DNA of 64,000 nucleotides from Dyadobacter jiangsuensis (lineage in GTDB: Bacteria; Bacteroidota; Bacteroidia; Cytophagales; Spirosomataceae): NCBI RefSeq assembly GCF_003014695.1, contig NZ_PYAS01000002.1, positions 619,230 to 683,229 on the forward strand. Reading direction: 5' to 3'. The notes under the pieces were generated by a model. That model made no database searches and was not told the DNA's origin. It saw nothing but the letters and a program-made list of their open reading frames with translations. Below are positions 25,346 to 34,307 of the stretch, one piece after another; positions within the stretch are counted from its first letter, which is position 1; every line of letters begins with the position of its first letter. The position numbers and the translations under genes were made by a program.

Positions 25346-28300
25346 ATGATACATTATATCAAATCGAAATTAACTGTGGCACTGGCTTGCCTGCTGGCAG
25401 GTGTGCCGCTTTACGCGCAGGAGCTTGCCGGGTCGGTGGCGGGTACGGTGCTGAACGAGTACGGCCAGCCGCTTGCAGGCGTGACCATCCTTTCCGAAAA
25501 CGGCAAAAACGGAACCTCTACCAATATCAAAGGTGAATTTACCATGACCGTCGACGACGGCAGCCGGGTGCTGGTGTTCTCGCTATACGGCTACGGCAAC
25601 GAGAAAGTAGCCCTTTCGGAAAAGCAGGAAATCGACGTGCGCCTGAAATGGGATGCGCATTTGAAAGATGAGGTGGTGCAGCTTGGTTATACCTCCCAGC
25701 TCCGCAGCGAACTCTCGGGGGCGGTATCGACCGTGAAAGGGGAGGAACTGGAAAAATCGCCCGTCGCCAATCTCACTCAGACGCTCGCGGGCCGGCTTTC
25801 CGGCCTGATGACGCAAGAAGCATTCTCGGAGCTTTCCCGCGCCACGACAAACCTTTCGATTCGAGGCCTTTCCGCAGCGCGCACCAATGGCCCGCTGGTC
25901 ATCATCGACGGCATTATCAATGCCTACAACAGTAACCAGACGTTGGAATACATTACCGCCAATGAAATCGAGTCCATTACCGTACTGAAAGATGCTTCCA
26001 CGCAGGTATTGTACGGTATTCAGGGTGCGAATGGCCTTTTGGTGATTACCACGAAACGGGGCCGAAGAGGTCCTTTGCAAATCAAAACACGCTTCGACCA
26101 ATCCATGCAGCAGGTCACCACGAAGCCCGCTTTTTATAATGCCGCCGAATACGCCGAAATGCGTAACCAGGCCGCATTCAACGATGGCCTGGGCGCGAAT
26201 TACCTGTTCAGTCAGCAACAAATCGATGGCTACCGCTCGGGGGAAAACCGCGATTTGTATCCCAATAACAACTGGTATGACCGCTATCTCAAAAACTTCG
26301 CGGCCATGCAGCGGGCGAGCGTGAACGTGACGGGCGGTAATGATAAAGTCCAGTTTTTCTCGAATATCAACTTCATGCACCAGGGAGGCTATTTTAAAAC
26401 CGACCAGCCGCGCTACGATCCGAATGCGAATAATATCTGGGTCAATTACCGCTCGAATATCGATATGAGCCTGAACCGGTATCTGAAAGCATTCATCCGC
26501 CTCGCGGGTAACGTGAAGCGCGAGCGCACCCCTGGCGGCGCGAGCAATGCAGATGTGTACAAAAGCATTTTCCAGATTCCGCCGACCGTGTATGGCCCGG
26601 TAACGCCGGAGGTAACCAGCGCATCGGGCGAAGTGCTCGACGCCGGAGGAAAAGTGATTACGACCGAGCGTGTAGAGTCGCCTACCTATGGCATGCTCAA
26701 CCGCACGGGCTACACGAGGCATACCGTCACCAATATCGTGTCTCAATTCGGTCTCGACCTCGACATGGGTTTTCTCACCAAAGGCCTCAACCTGACGGGT
26801 ACCATGGCTTACCAGACCAATTCCGTAGGCAGCCTCTCCACCAAGCAGGAATATGAGCGATGGGTGCAAACCAGTGACTCTGCATTGGCATTTACCAAAA
26901 AAGGGGCACAGAATAACACGCCGCTAGCCTATTCCAAGTCACATTCCTACTATTACCACCTCACCTACAACATCGCGATGAACTATAAACGTGATTTCGG
27001 TCGGCACCGGGTGGGCGGAATGGCTTATATGTTTTATCAAAACCTGACGAAAGCCGATAATTCATCGCCCAACTTGCTGCCTTACAATCGCGTAAGCTCC
27101 GGGTTTGAGGTTTCTTACGGATTTGATAACCGTTACCTGTTGAAGCTCGACCTCGGCTATTCGGGCTCGGAGCAATATGCCCGGAATGTGCGATATACGA
27201 GCACGCCGGCGGTTTCGGCGGCGTGGGTGGTGTCCAACGAGCCGTTTTTGAAGAACAATGCGTTCCTGACCAACCTGAAACTCCGTGCTTCCTACGGCAA
27301 AACCGCCAATGACCAAAGCGGGCTGATGCGCTTTGCCTATCTCGATAATGTGACCGTCAAGGGTGGCGGGCCGATCGGTTCCCTGCAATATCTGGTGGAA
27401 GAAGGACAAGTGGGTAATCCGAATATCCGCGCGGAGGTTTCCAAAAAGCAGAACTTCGGTATTGATATCGGTTTGCTGAATGCGCTCACGGTTTCGGTGG
27501 ATGTGTTCAAAGAACGGATGGACAACATGGTAGTCGGGGCGCTGTCGACGATCCCGCTTTATCAGGGTATTCCATTAGAAAATTATCCTAAAATCAATGC
27601 GGGAATTTTCGAAAACAAGGGCGTGGATATCAATGTAAGTTATGTCAAAAGGTTTAATAAAGACATTTCCGTTCACGCGGGGCTGATGCTGAGCTATGCG
27701 AAAAACAAGATTATCAGCTGGAATGAGGCACGTAAAACCGAGGATTATGCCTATCGTAAGTGGGAAGAAGGTTATGCATTCGGGCAGGCATTCGGCTACC
27801 GGGTGGATTACAGCAATGGCAACGGTTTTTTTAACTCGCAGCAGGAAATCGATAACAGCAAGCTCGCATATAGTTTCGGAACGCCGCGGCCCGGTGATTT
27901 GAAATACCAGGACCTCAATGCCGACGGTAAGATCGACGAGCGCGACAAGGCGCCGATCGGCACCGGTACGCTCCCCAGCGCGATTTACGGCATTTCCGCA
28001 GGCATTACCTATAAGAATTTTGACCTGAGCGTACTCTTCCAGGGCGTTGGGAATTATTCGACCATTTACGGCGGAACCGGCGTTTTCGAAACCGATTACG
28101 ACGGCGTGTTCGGCTCGCTGCACCGCAATGCGTGGACGGCCGAGCGCTATGCGGCGGGAGAGAACATCACTTCGCCCGCATTGTCGCTGGCGCGGACCGT
28201 GAACCACGAGGCAAGCGATTACTACCTGTACGACCGCTCGTATGTGCGGCTCAAAAACGTGGAGCTTTCCTACACGCTGCCGCTTTCCGTCTCCAAATTG

Positions 28301-28453
28301 ATCCGGGCGGATAAACTGCGTGTGCTGGTAAGCGGGCAGAACCTCATTACCTGGGACAAAATGAAATCCGGCGATTTCGGTCCCGAAGGCAATGGCTACC
28401 TGGCCTTTCCGGTGTACCGGGTCTACAATGCGGGTATCAGTGTGACTTTCTAA
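25346..28453 (+). CDS. Second SusC/RagA-family TonB-dependent receptor, without STN domain
   Basis: A 1035-residue receptor. The signal peptide (MIHYIKSKLTVALACLLAGV, ending LYAQ) is followed directly by a carboxypeptidase-D-like domain (about 30-100; VAGTVLNEYGQPLAGVTILS), a plug (about 115-235; PLVIIDGIINAYNSNQTLEY, then ITANEIESITVLKDASTQVL) and the barrel, ending YNAGISVTF. With no STN domain it cannot signal to FecR and should depend on the upstream system for expression. The start at 25346 gives a standard signal peptide. An in-frame ATG at 25319, only 3 bp after the SusD stop, would add MASKTRSKN. It is clearly related to the first SusC but has its own SusD. Confidence 0.93.
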   Translation: MIHYIKSKLTVALACLLAGVPLYAQELAGSVAGTVLNEYGQPLAGVTILSENGKNGTSTNIKGEFTMTVDDGSRVLVFSLYGYGNEKVALSEKQEIDVRLKWDAHLKDEVVQLGYTSQLRSELSGAVSTVKGEELEKSPVANLTQTLAGRLSGLMTQEAFSELSRATTNLSIRGLSAARTNGPLVIIDGIINAYNSNQTLEYITANEIESITVLKDASTQVLYGIQGANGLLVITTKRGRRGPLQIKTRFDQSMQQVTTKPAFYNAAEYAEMRNQAAFNDGLGANYLFSQQQIDGYRSGENRDLYPNNNWYDRYLKNFAAMQRASVNVTGGNDKVQFFSNINFMHQGGYFKTDQPRYDPNANNIWVNYRSNIDMSLNRYLKAFIRLAGNVKRERTPGGASNADVYKSIFQIPPTVYGPVTPEVTSASGEVLDAGGKVITTERVESPTYGMLNRTGYTRHTVTNIVSQFGLDLDMGFLTKGLNLTGTMAYQTNSVGSLSTKQEYERWVQTSDSALAFTKKGAQNNTPLAYSKSHSYYYHLTYNIAMNYKRDFGRHRVGGMAYMFYQNLTKADNSSPNLLPYNRVSSGFEVSYGFDNRYLLKLDLGYSGSEQYARNVRYTSTPAVSAAWVVSNEPFLKNNAFLTNLKLRASYGKTANDQSGLMRFAYLDNVTVKGGGPIGSLQYLVEEGQVGNPNIRAEVSKKQNFGIDIGLLNALTVSVDVFKERMDNMVVGALSTIPLYQGIPLENYPKINAGIFENKGVDINVSYVKRFNKDISVHAGLMLSYAKNKIISWNEARKTEDYAYRKWEEGYAFGQAFGYRVDYSNGNGFFNSQQEIDNSKLAYSFGTPRPGDLKYQDLNADGKIDERDKAPIGTGTLPSAIYGISAGITYKNFDLSVLFQGVGNYSTIYGGTGVFETDYDGVFGSLHRNAWTAERYAAGENITSPALSLARTVNHEASDYYLYDRSYVRLKNVELSYTLPLSVSKLIRADKLRVLVSGQNLITWDKMKSGDFGPEGNGYLAFPVYRVYNAGISVTF

Positions 28454-28468
28454 ATCAGGTTTTTGGAT

Positions 28469-30238
28469 ATGAAAAAATATAAACTACTTCTGCTCACTTC
28501 GGCGATTGCGGGCCTGCTGGCCGGTTGCAACGAGCAGCTCGACCTGCCCACCGACGGTCGTATTACCATGGACCAGGTTTTCAGTGATTACAACCGGACG
28601 CGCGGCTACCTCAATTCGTGCTACGGTTTCGTGCCCAAACCCTACATGGATCGCGCGTCATTCACCGATGAAGCCCAGGACGCCGACGACATTACGCCCG
28701 GCTCACGCTACATCGTGTGGTATGGCGGCAATGTGACTTCCAATACCTACGCCCAGAATTCCGCCGACAAAAGCCCGTGGGGAGATTTGTACGAAGGCAT
28801 CCGTAAATGCAATGTATTTATTGAGAACATCAAAACTGCCCCCGTGTATGCGAGCGAGGGGGAAAAGAATGCCTGGACAGCGCAGGCGTACACGCTCCGG
28901 GCATTGTATTACCTGCAACTGATCAAACGCTACGGCGGCGTACCGATTTTTGACAAGCCGTTGGGCATCGACCACGACTTTTCGACTGACAAACGCGCGA
29001 AGTTTTCAGAAGTGGTGACATTCATTTTGTCGGATTGTGACAAAGCATTGTCGTACCCGGCCACCCGCGAAGGACTGCCTTGGGAGATTTACGACAACCA
29101 ATATGGCATTATGACGCGGGCGGTGGCCTATGCTATCAAAAGCCAGGCAGTGACCTATGCGGCTTCCCCATTGTGGAGCGACGGGACTTACACCTGGGCG
29201 AAGGCGACGGAGATCAATGCGGAGGCACTGGCGCAATGCCTCGCCAATGGCTATCGCCTGTTCGATGAGAAACCGGCGGCCAACATTGCCCAGAATGCCT
29301 ACGCACTGTTTTTCTTTACCAGTTCCAACGACCAGCGCGCTACCGACAAGGAAACCATTTACCACGTGGGCGATAAAATGCAGGTGTGGCGCTACGCGGG
29401 CATGCCTACCAACGCGGGTATGGAGCGTACCGGCCCGTGCCCGACCCAGGACCTGGTGGACGCCTACGAAATGGCGAACGGCGAAGCGCCTGTTACCGGT
29501 TATTCCGACGATAGCCGGACGGTTCCGATCGTCAATGCGAAATCAGGGTATAAGGAAGATGATCCTTATGCAGGCCGTGACCCGCGTTTTTATGCTTCTA
29601 TTTATTACAATGGCGCTGTCCGTAACCTGGATCAGCCGAATGGCAGGAAAGTGGAAACTTTTGCAGGCGGTGCCGAGGAGATTTCGGATATCAACCGGAA
29701 ACATACCCGCACGGGCTACTATTTGAGGAAATTCAACAACTTCCGCTCGGGACAGAATAATGATGCCGATGGCGCAGTGCGTTTGCTGAGGCTGGCGGAG
29801 CTATACCTGAATTTCGCGGAATCGGCTTACCAGTCGGCCGGGCCGGATGTGGCTGTGAAGTCGGGTGCATTCTCCATGTCGGCCCGCGACGCGGTGAACG
29901 CCGTGCGCACCCGTGCCGGGATGCCGGGCTTTCCGCTGGGCATGACCAAGGAGGCATTTGAGAAGAAGTACCGTAATGAGCGCCGCATTGAGCTGGCGTT
30001 TGAAGAACACCGCTTTTTCGACGTGCGCCGCTGGAAAATCCTCGACCAGACCGATCGTTTCGTGACGGGCATGCGCATTACGAAAAACGGTTCCAACTTT
30101 GTCTACAAGCGTTTTAAATTCCAGAACCGCAATGCATTTTCGGATAAATACCTCATGTACCCGATCGACCAGAGCGAGGTAGACAAGATCATCGGCCTCT
30201 CGGGCAGCGACTGGCAAAATCCCGGCTGGCTGGATTGA
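28469..30238 (+). CDS. Second SusD/RagB-family outer-membrane lipoprotein
   Basis: A 589-residue lipoprotein. Lipobox LAGC (Cys at about 20) is followed by NEQLDLPTDGRITMDQVF, parallel to the first SusD. The SusD core blocks are present: AWTAQAYTLRALYYLQLIKR, YGGVPIFDKPL, LLRLAELYLNFAESAYQSAG, DAVNAVRTRAGMPGFPLG and RNERRIELAFEEHRFFDVRR. It starts 15 bp after the second SusC, and the ATG is chosen over the in-frame TTG at 28463. The pair should import a glycan related to, but not identical with, that of the first pair. A palindromic element overlaps its stop codon and may end the transcript. Confidence 0.95.
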   Translation: MKKYKLLLLTSAIAGLLAGCNEQLDLPTDGRITMDQVFSDYNRTRGYLNSCYGFVPKPYMDRASFTDEAQDADDITPGSRYIVWYGGNVTSNTYAQNSADKSPWGDLYEGIRKCNVFIENIKTAPVYASEGEKNAWTAQAYTLRALYYLQLIKRYGGVPIFDKPLGIDHDFSTDKRAKFSEVVTFILSDCDKALSYPATREGLPWEIYDNQYGIMTRAVAYAIKSQAVTYAASPLWSDGTYTWAKATEINAEALAQCLANGYRLFDEKPAANIAQNAYALFFFTSSNDQRATDKETIYHVGDKMQVWRYAGMPTNAGMERTGPCPTQDLVDAYEMANGEAPVTGYSDDSRTVPIVNAKSGYKEDDPYAGRDPRFYASIYYNGAVRNLDQPNGRKVETFAGGAEEISDINRKHTRTGYYLRKFNNFRSGQNNDADGAVRLLRLAELYLNFAESAYQSAGPDVAVKSGAFSMSARDAVNAVRTRAGMPGFPLGMTKEAFEKKYRNERRIELAFEEHRFFDVRRWKILDQTDRFVTGMRITKNGSNFVYKRFKFQNRNAFSDKYLMYPIDQSEVDKIIGLSGSDWQNPGWLD

Positions 30239-30321
30239 CCACTGAAGGCCGACCACCGACCGCGGACCGCCGATGGGTAGGGCTCATTCATAAAGCCTCC
30301 GGCCGTCGGCCGTCAGTGGTC
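30237..30321. repeat. GC-rich palindromic element, REP-like or terminator
   Basis: GACCACTGA plus GGCCGAC (30237-30253) pairs with GTCGGCC plus TCAGTGGTC (30305-30321), with a single A/G mismatch between the two segments. The interior is rich in GACCGCGGACCGCCGA-type sequence that can pair further. The left arm begins inside the stop codon of the second susD. No T-run follows, so a REP-like repeat that also blocks transcription is as likely as a classical terminator. Confidence 0.55.
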
Positions 30322-30392
30322 GGCGGTCTAAGATGGTCATAATACCAGACGCCGCAGTAATGTCTCAGACGTTCACCAAAAGGCTTACATCA

Positions 30393-32129
30393 ATGCAAAA
30401 ACACATAACGCTATCTTTCCTCATTATTCTGGCAGCCATGACCCGTACCGTGCTGGCGCAGCCGCTTGCCGGTACGGACGACCTTGGGCGTACATTGCCG
30501 CAAAACGACGCGGTGGGCAATCCGAAAGCCAACCGGCAGGTAGGCATGTTCTATTTTTTATGGCATGATGTGGCCCCGGCCAAAGCCTGGGACCTTAATG
30601 AAATTGTTTCCAGGCACCCCGAAGTGCTTGAAGATTTCGATCACCCCAGCTGGGGCGGCGACCCGAAGCATAATGTGGGGATGTATTACTGGGGACAGCC
30701 TATTTACGGATATTATAAGGCCGATGATTATTGGGTACACCTCCGCAGCATTCAGCTGCTCACGGATGCCGGGGTGGATTTCCTGGTTATCGATGCTACC
30801 AACCGGCTTACTTATCCCAAACAGGCCGACGTGCTCATGAAAGCCATGGACGCCGTGCGCGCGCAGGGGCGTAACGCACCTAAAATTGTGTTTTATACCA
30901 ACACACAATCCGGGGAAACCATGCAGGAAGCCTATGATATGTTTTACAAGGAAGGTGCTCCCTATCGACATCCCGATTGCTGGTACCTGCTCGACGGCAA
31001 GCCGCTGATCATCGGCATTAGCAGTGAAGCCAAAGGCAAAAATTTCGAGCCCTTTTTTACATTCCGCGAGTCGCAGTGGCCTACCGAAAAACAGAAAGTG
31101 AATGGCTGGCCGTGGATTTCTTTCACGCGTCCGCAGAAAGTACATTATAATACAAAAGGTGAGGGGGAAATCATCAACATCTCCGTGGCTCAGCATCCGA
31201 ACCCGACGGCAGGAATGGGGGGCTCGGCGTTTTACGGTAATATGGATAACTGGGGTCGCAGCTATCGTAACGGCTCGCACGGCGATCCCAAAAAGGACAT
31301 CGCTTATGGTTACAATGTGCAAGAGCAATGGGATTACGCCATTAAACAAAACACACCATTTATATATGTAACAGGCTGGAATGAATGGATCGCCGGTAAA
31401 TTCCCGAGCCACGACAAGAACCCGGAGCACTCATGGTTCTGCGACCAGGCCAGCCCCGAATACAGCCGCGATATCGAGCCCTCGCTGACGGCTGGTTTGA
31501 AAGATCATTACTATATGCAGCTCGTAAGTAATGTCCGCCGTTACAAAGGTGTGGAAGCTAATGCGGCATTGGGGCCTGCCAAAACCATCAAAACGCTCGA
31601 AGATTGGAATGACGTGGCGCTCACCTACCACGACTACACCGGCGACACGCAGGCGCGTAACCATCCGGGCGCGCAAACCGAGCCCGCGCATACGTACGTG
31701 AACAAAACAGGCCGGAATGATTTTGACCAGTTAAAAGTGGTGCAAGATGCCAAAAACCTCTATTTCTACGCCCAGACTACCGCTGAAATAACCCCTAACT
31801 CCGGCGACAATTGGATGCGCCTCTATCTCGACACCGACCGTCGGCCGAATACCGGCTGGAAAGGTTATGACTACCGAATTGTGGCGGGTAACACTTTACA
31901 GCAATACCGCGCCGGCAACTGGCACGATGTGAAGAAAGTGGCCTATCAAGTACAGGGTAACCGTATGATGGTAATTATTCCAAAAGGCTACCTGGCGAAT
32001 TTGAAAATCCCCCTAAATCTGGAATTCAAATGGTCGGACAATATGCAGGAGGATGGCAACCCGCTCGATTGGTACGTCAATGGGGATGTAGCGCCGGGAG
32101 GGAGATTTAATTTTATAGCAAATCAATGA
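30393..32129 (+). CDS. Secreted glycoside hydrolase 71/99-like protein with CBM9-like C-terminal domain
   Basis: A 578-residue exported protein (signal peptide to about residue 23, MTRTVLAQ). The central 350 residues look like a TIM barrel of the GH71/GH99-like group: GMFYFLWHDV and GVDFLVIDATN in the early strands, and TGWNEWIAGKFPSHD at about 327-340. The WNEW motif is shared with GH99-like (WbsX-type) proteins. The last 150 residues resemble a CBM9/DOMON-like sugar-binding sandwich (NDFDQLKVVQDAKNLYFYAQ, MRLYLDTDRRPNTGWKGYDY). GH99/71 members cut alpha-linked mannans or glucans, but the substrate here cannot be read. The ATG at 30393 gives the signal peptide; the upstream in-frame start at 30333 does not. 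It is linked to the SusCD locus and is paralogous to 32403-34193. Confidence 0.78.
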   Translation: MQKHITLSFLIILAAMTRTVLAQPLAGTDDLGRTLPQNDAVGNPKANRQVGMFYFLWHDVAPAKAWDLNEIVSRHPEVLEDFDHPSWGGDPKHNVGMYYWGQPIYGYYKADDYWVHLRSIQLLTDAGVDFLVIDATNRLTYPKQADVLMKAMDAVRAQGRNAPKIVFYTNTQSGETMQEAYDMFYKEGAPYRHPDCWYLLDGKPLIIGISSEAKGKNFEPFFTFRESQWPTEKQKVNGWPWISFTRPQKVHYNTKGEGEIINISVAQHPNPTAGMGGSAFYGNMDNWGRSYRNGSHGDPKKDIAYGYNVQEQWDYAIKQNTPFIYVTGWNEWIAGKFPSHDKNPEHSWFCDQASPEYSRDIEPSLTAGLKDHYYMQLVSNVRRYKGVEANAALGPAKTIKTLEDWNDVALTYHDYTGDTQARNHPGAQTEPAHTYVNKTGRNDFDQLKVVQDAKNLYFYAQTTAEITPNSGDNWMRLYLDTDRRPNTGWKGYDYRIVAGNTLQQYRAGNWHDVKKVAYQVQGNRMMVIIPKGYLANLKIPLNLEFKWSDNMQEDGNPLDWYVNGDVAPGGRFNFIANQ

Positions 32130-32140
32130 TTTTATTAATG

Positions 32141-32363
32141 ATTTCTTGCGGTGCGATGCACCTGAATTTCATATGCCATTTCAATCTACAAGTATTGCGG
32201 GGCTCTGCCCCTTTACATTCGGGAAAGTTGCAACGGTCGGTGCAGCGCACCGCAAGATTTGTAGAACGGCGAATCAGAATTCAGCGAAGGTGCAGCGCAC
32301 CGCAAGATTTGTAGAACGGCGAATCAGAATTCAGCCAAAGGTGCAGCGCACCGCAAGATTTGT
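32141..32363. repeat. Head-to-head array of about 50-bp palindromic repeats
   Basis: Three plus-strand units begin with the 13-bp palindrome GGTGCAGCGCACC (32239, 32289, 32340) followed by GCAAGATTTGTAGAA and a 20-bp tail; the third is cut short after GCAAGATTTGT. Left of them are two units in the opposite orientation with diverged palindromes, GGGGCTCTGCCCC (32199-32211) and GGTGCGATGCACC (32150-32162), carrying the complement of GCAA-ACTTGTAG-like text and 49 bp apart. The array fills the gap between the two GH71/99-like genes. Repeats with a short GC palindrome followed by GCAA-ATTTGTAG are, from memory, common between genes of Cytophagales. Confidence 0.8.
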
Positions 32364-32402
32364 CGCAACAGTCCGAGTTAGTGTTGAACAAAATTCCAGG
32401 TT

Positions 32403-34193
32403 ATGGATGCAAAATACGTCTGTATATTTCTAATTGTTTTTTTCGGGCATTTTCGGGTAAATACATTTGCCCAAAACTACACCGCCGACGTCACCGCTAC
32501 CGACGCCGTGGGGCGTAAGCTGCCGGGCCATGATGAAGTCGGCGATTTGAAAAAGGACAAGTTCGTAGGCCTTTTCTACTGGACCTGGCACACGCAGCAG
32601 GCCAAGAACAATCCTCCGCTGAATGTGATGGAATACCTCGCACGGGATCCAAAGGCAGTCCACGATTTCAAGAACCCGGTCTGGCCGAAGCGCAATAGTC
32701 CATGGTTCTGGGCCGAGCCGTTGTTTGGGTATTACATCGATACCGACGAATGGGTGCTGCGCAAACATGCCGAAATGTTAGCCGACGCTGGGGTGGATAT
32801 GATCATTTTTGATTGTACCAACGGGAATATTACCTGGAAAGAGTCGTACATGAAGCTTTGCGAGGTGTTCACGCAGGCAAGAAAAGATGGTGTGAATACC
32901 CCGCAAATTGCATTTATGCTGCCGTTTTGGGTGACCGACGGCGGGAAAGAGATCATCCGGGAAATCTACCGAGACCTGTACAAACCCGGCAAATACAAGG
33001 ACCTGTGGTTTCAATGGAAAGGGAAGCCGTTCATTATGGCGGACCCGGCATTCACCGAGACGATCAAAGGGCAATCGGCGCAACCGGAGCTGGAAAAGGA
33101 AATGCGGGAGTTCTTCACATTCAGGCCCGGTCAGCCGGTGTACAACAAGGGCCCCGAAAAAGCAGATCATTGGGGCTGGCTGGAAATTTACCCGCAGCAT
33201 GGTTTTAAAAAGAATGCAGACGGTAGTTTCGAGCAGGCTACCGTAGGTGTTGCACAAAACTGGACGAAAGAACGTGGCCTCACCGCATTGAATGCAACGG
33301 GCTCGTTCGGGCGCAGTTACACGCACGCGAAGGGGCACATTACCGAGGTGGGCGCGGTGAACTACGGCCATAACTTTCAGGAACAATGGGATCGCGCCAG
33401 GGAAATCAATCCCGAGTTGATATTCATCACAGGCTGGAACGAATGGATTGCTGGCCGTTACGACGTATGGCAGCAACAAACCAACGCGTTCCCCGACGAG
33501 TTCGACCAGGAAGGCAGCCGCGACATCGAGCCGATGAAAGGCGGGCATGGCGATAATTATTATTATCAGATGGCCGCCAATATCCGGCGCTTCAAAGGCT
33601 TGTCTGCGCCGCAGCGGGCCTCGGCATCGGTTACGATTAAAGTGGACGGGCAGTTTAAGGAATGGGAGAACATTTTACCGGCATTCAAGGCTCACAAAGG
33701 CAGCACGCTCCATCGCAACAGCCCGGGTTGGGGAAGTATGGTCTACCGCAATACCACAGGGCGCAACGATATTGTCCTTTCCAAAGTCGCCCGCGATCAG
33801 GACCACATCTATTTTTATGTAGAAACCGCCAAACCGCTCAGCCCGACCACCGACCCGGGCTGGATGCGGCTTTTTATAAACACGGATCGCGACAAGAATA
33901 CCGGCTGGGAAGGCTACGACGTCGTGATTAACCGCATTAATCCAACACAGAAAGCCATGGTTGAAAAAACGGACGCCTCCTGGAACTGGCAGAAAGCCGG
34001 GGAAGCGGAATATTCGGTGTCGGGGAACAAGCTGGAAATCAAAGTCCTGAAATCACTCCTGGGCATTTCCGGCGAACCCGATTTTGAGTTTAAATGGAGT
34101 GATCATATGCAGCAAGATGGCGAGGTGACGGACTTTTGGCTGAACGGGGACGCCGCACCGGCGGGGCGGGGGAACTATCATTACAAGCCGTAA
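32403..34193 (+). CDS. Second secreted glycoside hydrolase 71/99-like protein
   Basis: A 596-residue paralogue of the gene at 30393. The signal peptide ends near residue 23 (HFRVNTFAQ). The shared layout includes TDATGVGRKLP-like TATDAVGRKLPGHDEVGD at the mature end, GLFYWTWHT, DAGVDMIIFDCTNGNITWKE, and TGWNEWIAGRYD with WNEW at about 345-348. The C-terminal CBM9-like domain is NDIVLSKVARDQDHIYFYVE, MRLFINTDRDKNTGWEGYDV. Both copies keep acidic residues in the same places, so both could be active. They may be an exo/endo pair or have split specificities. It lies downstream of the palindromic repeat array and ends the glycan locus. Confidence 0.78.
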   Translation: MDAKYVCIFLIVFFGHFRVNTFAQNYTADVTATDAVGRKLPGHDEVGDLKKDKFVGLFYWTWHTQQAKNNPPLNVMEYLARDPKAVHDFKNPVWPKRNSPWFWAEPLFGYYIDTDEWVLRKHAEMLADAGVDMIIFDCTNGNITWKESYMKLCEVFTQARKDGVNTPQIAFMLPFWVTDGGKEIIREIYRDLYKPGKYKDLWFQWKGKPFIMADPAFTETIKGQSAQPELEKEMREFFTFRPGQPVYNKGPEKADHWGWLEIYPQHGFKKNADGSFEQATVGVAQNWTKERGLTALNATGSFGRSYTHAKGHITEVGAVNYGHNFQEQWDRAREINPELIFITGWNEWIAGRYDVWQQQTNAFPDEFDQEGSRDIEPMKGGHGDNYYYQMAANIRRFKGLSAPQRASASVTIKVDGQFKEWENILPAFKAHKGSTLHRNSPGWGSMVYRNTTGRNDIVLSKVARDQDHIYFYVETAKPLSPTTDPGWMRLFINTDRDKNTGWEGYDVVINRINPTQKAMVEKTDASWNWQKAGEAEYSVSGNKLEIKVLKSLLGISGEPDFEFKWSDHMQQDGEVTDFWLNGDAAPAGRGNYHYKP

Positions 34194-34214
34194 TTCCGAT
34201 AAATAAACGGTCAG

Positions 34215-34227
34215 TACCACTTGGGTA
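34215..34227 (+). promoter_or_regulatory. TACC-N5-GGTA dyad upstream of the first S74 gene
   Basis: TACCACTTGGGTA is an imperfect palindrome 93 bp before the start codon. The identical dyad stands 92 bp before the second S74 gene (35386-35398). Surrounding bases differ more than the dyad, so it may be an operator. Confidence 0.35.
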
Positions 34228-34307
34228 TCGATGAATGTGATTGTAAATCAATTGGTTGACATTGGGGTATTTGTTGTCAAAATGTTAAACTTTTACAATC
34301 ACGCACG

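Noticed and set aside
25583..26869. Long 428-codon open frame antisense to the second susC
   Set aside because: It is a shadow frame: no family resemblance, composition dictated by the opposite strand, and full overlap with a certain gene.
32239..32363. Possible CRISPR array
   Set aside because: The units repeat as a whole with almost no unique spacer, the period includes the tail, orientation flips, and no cas genes are near.
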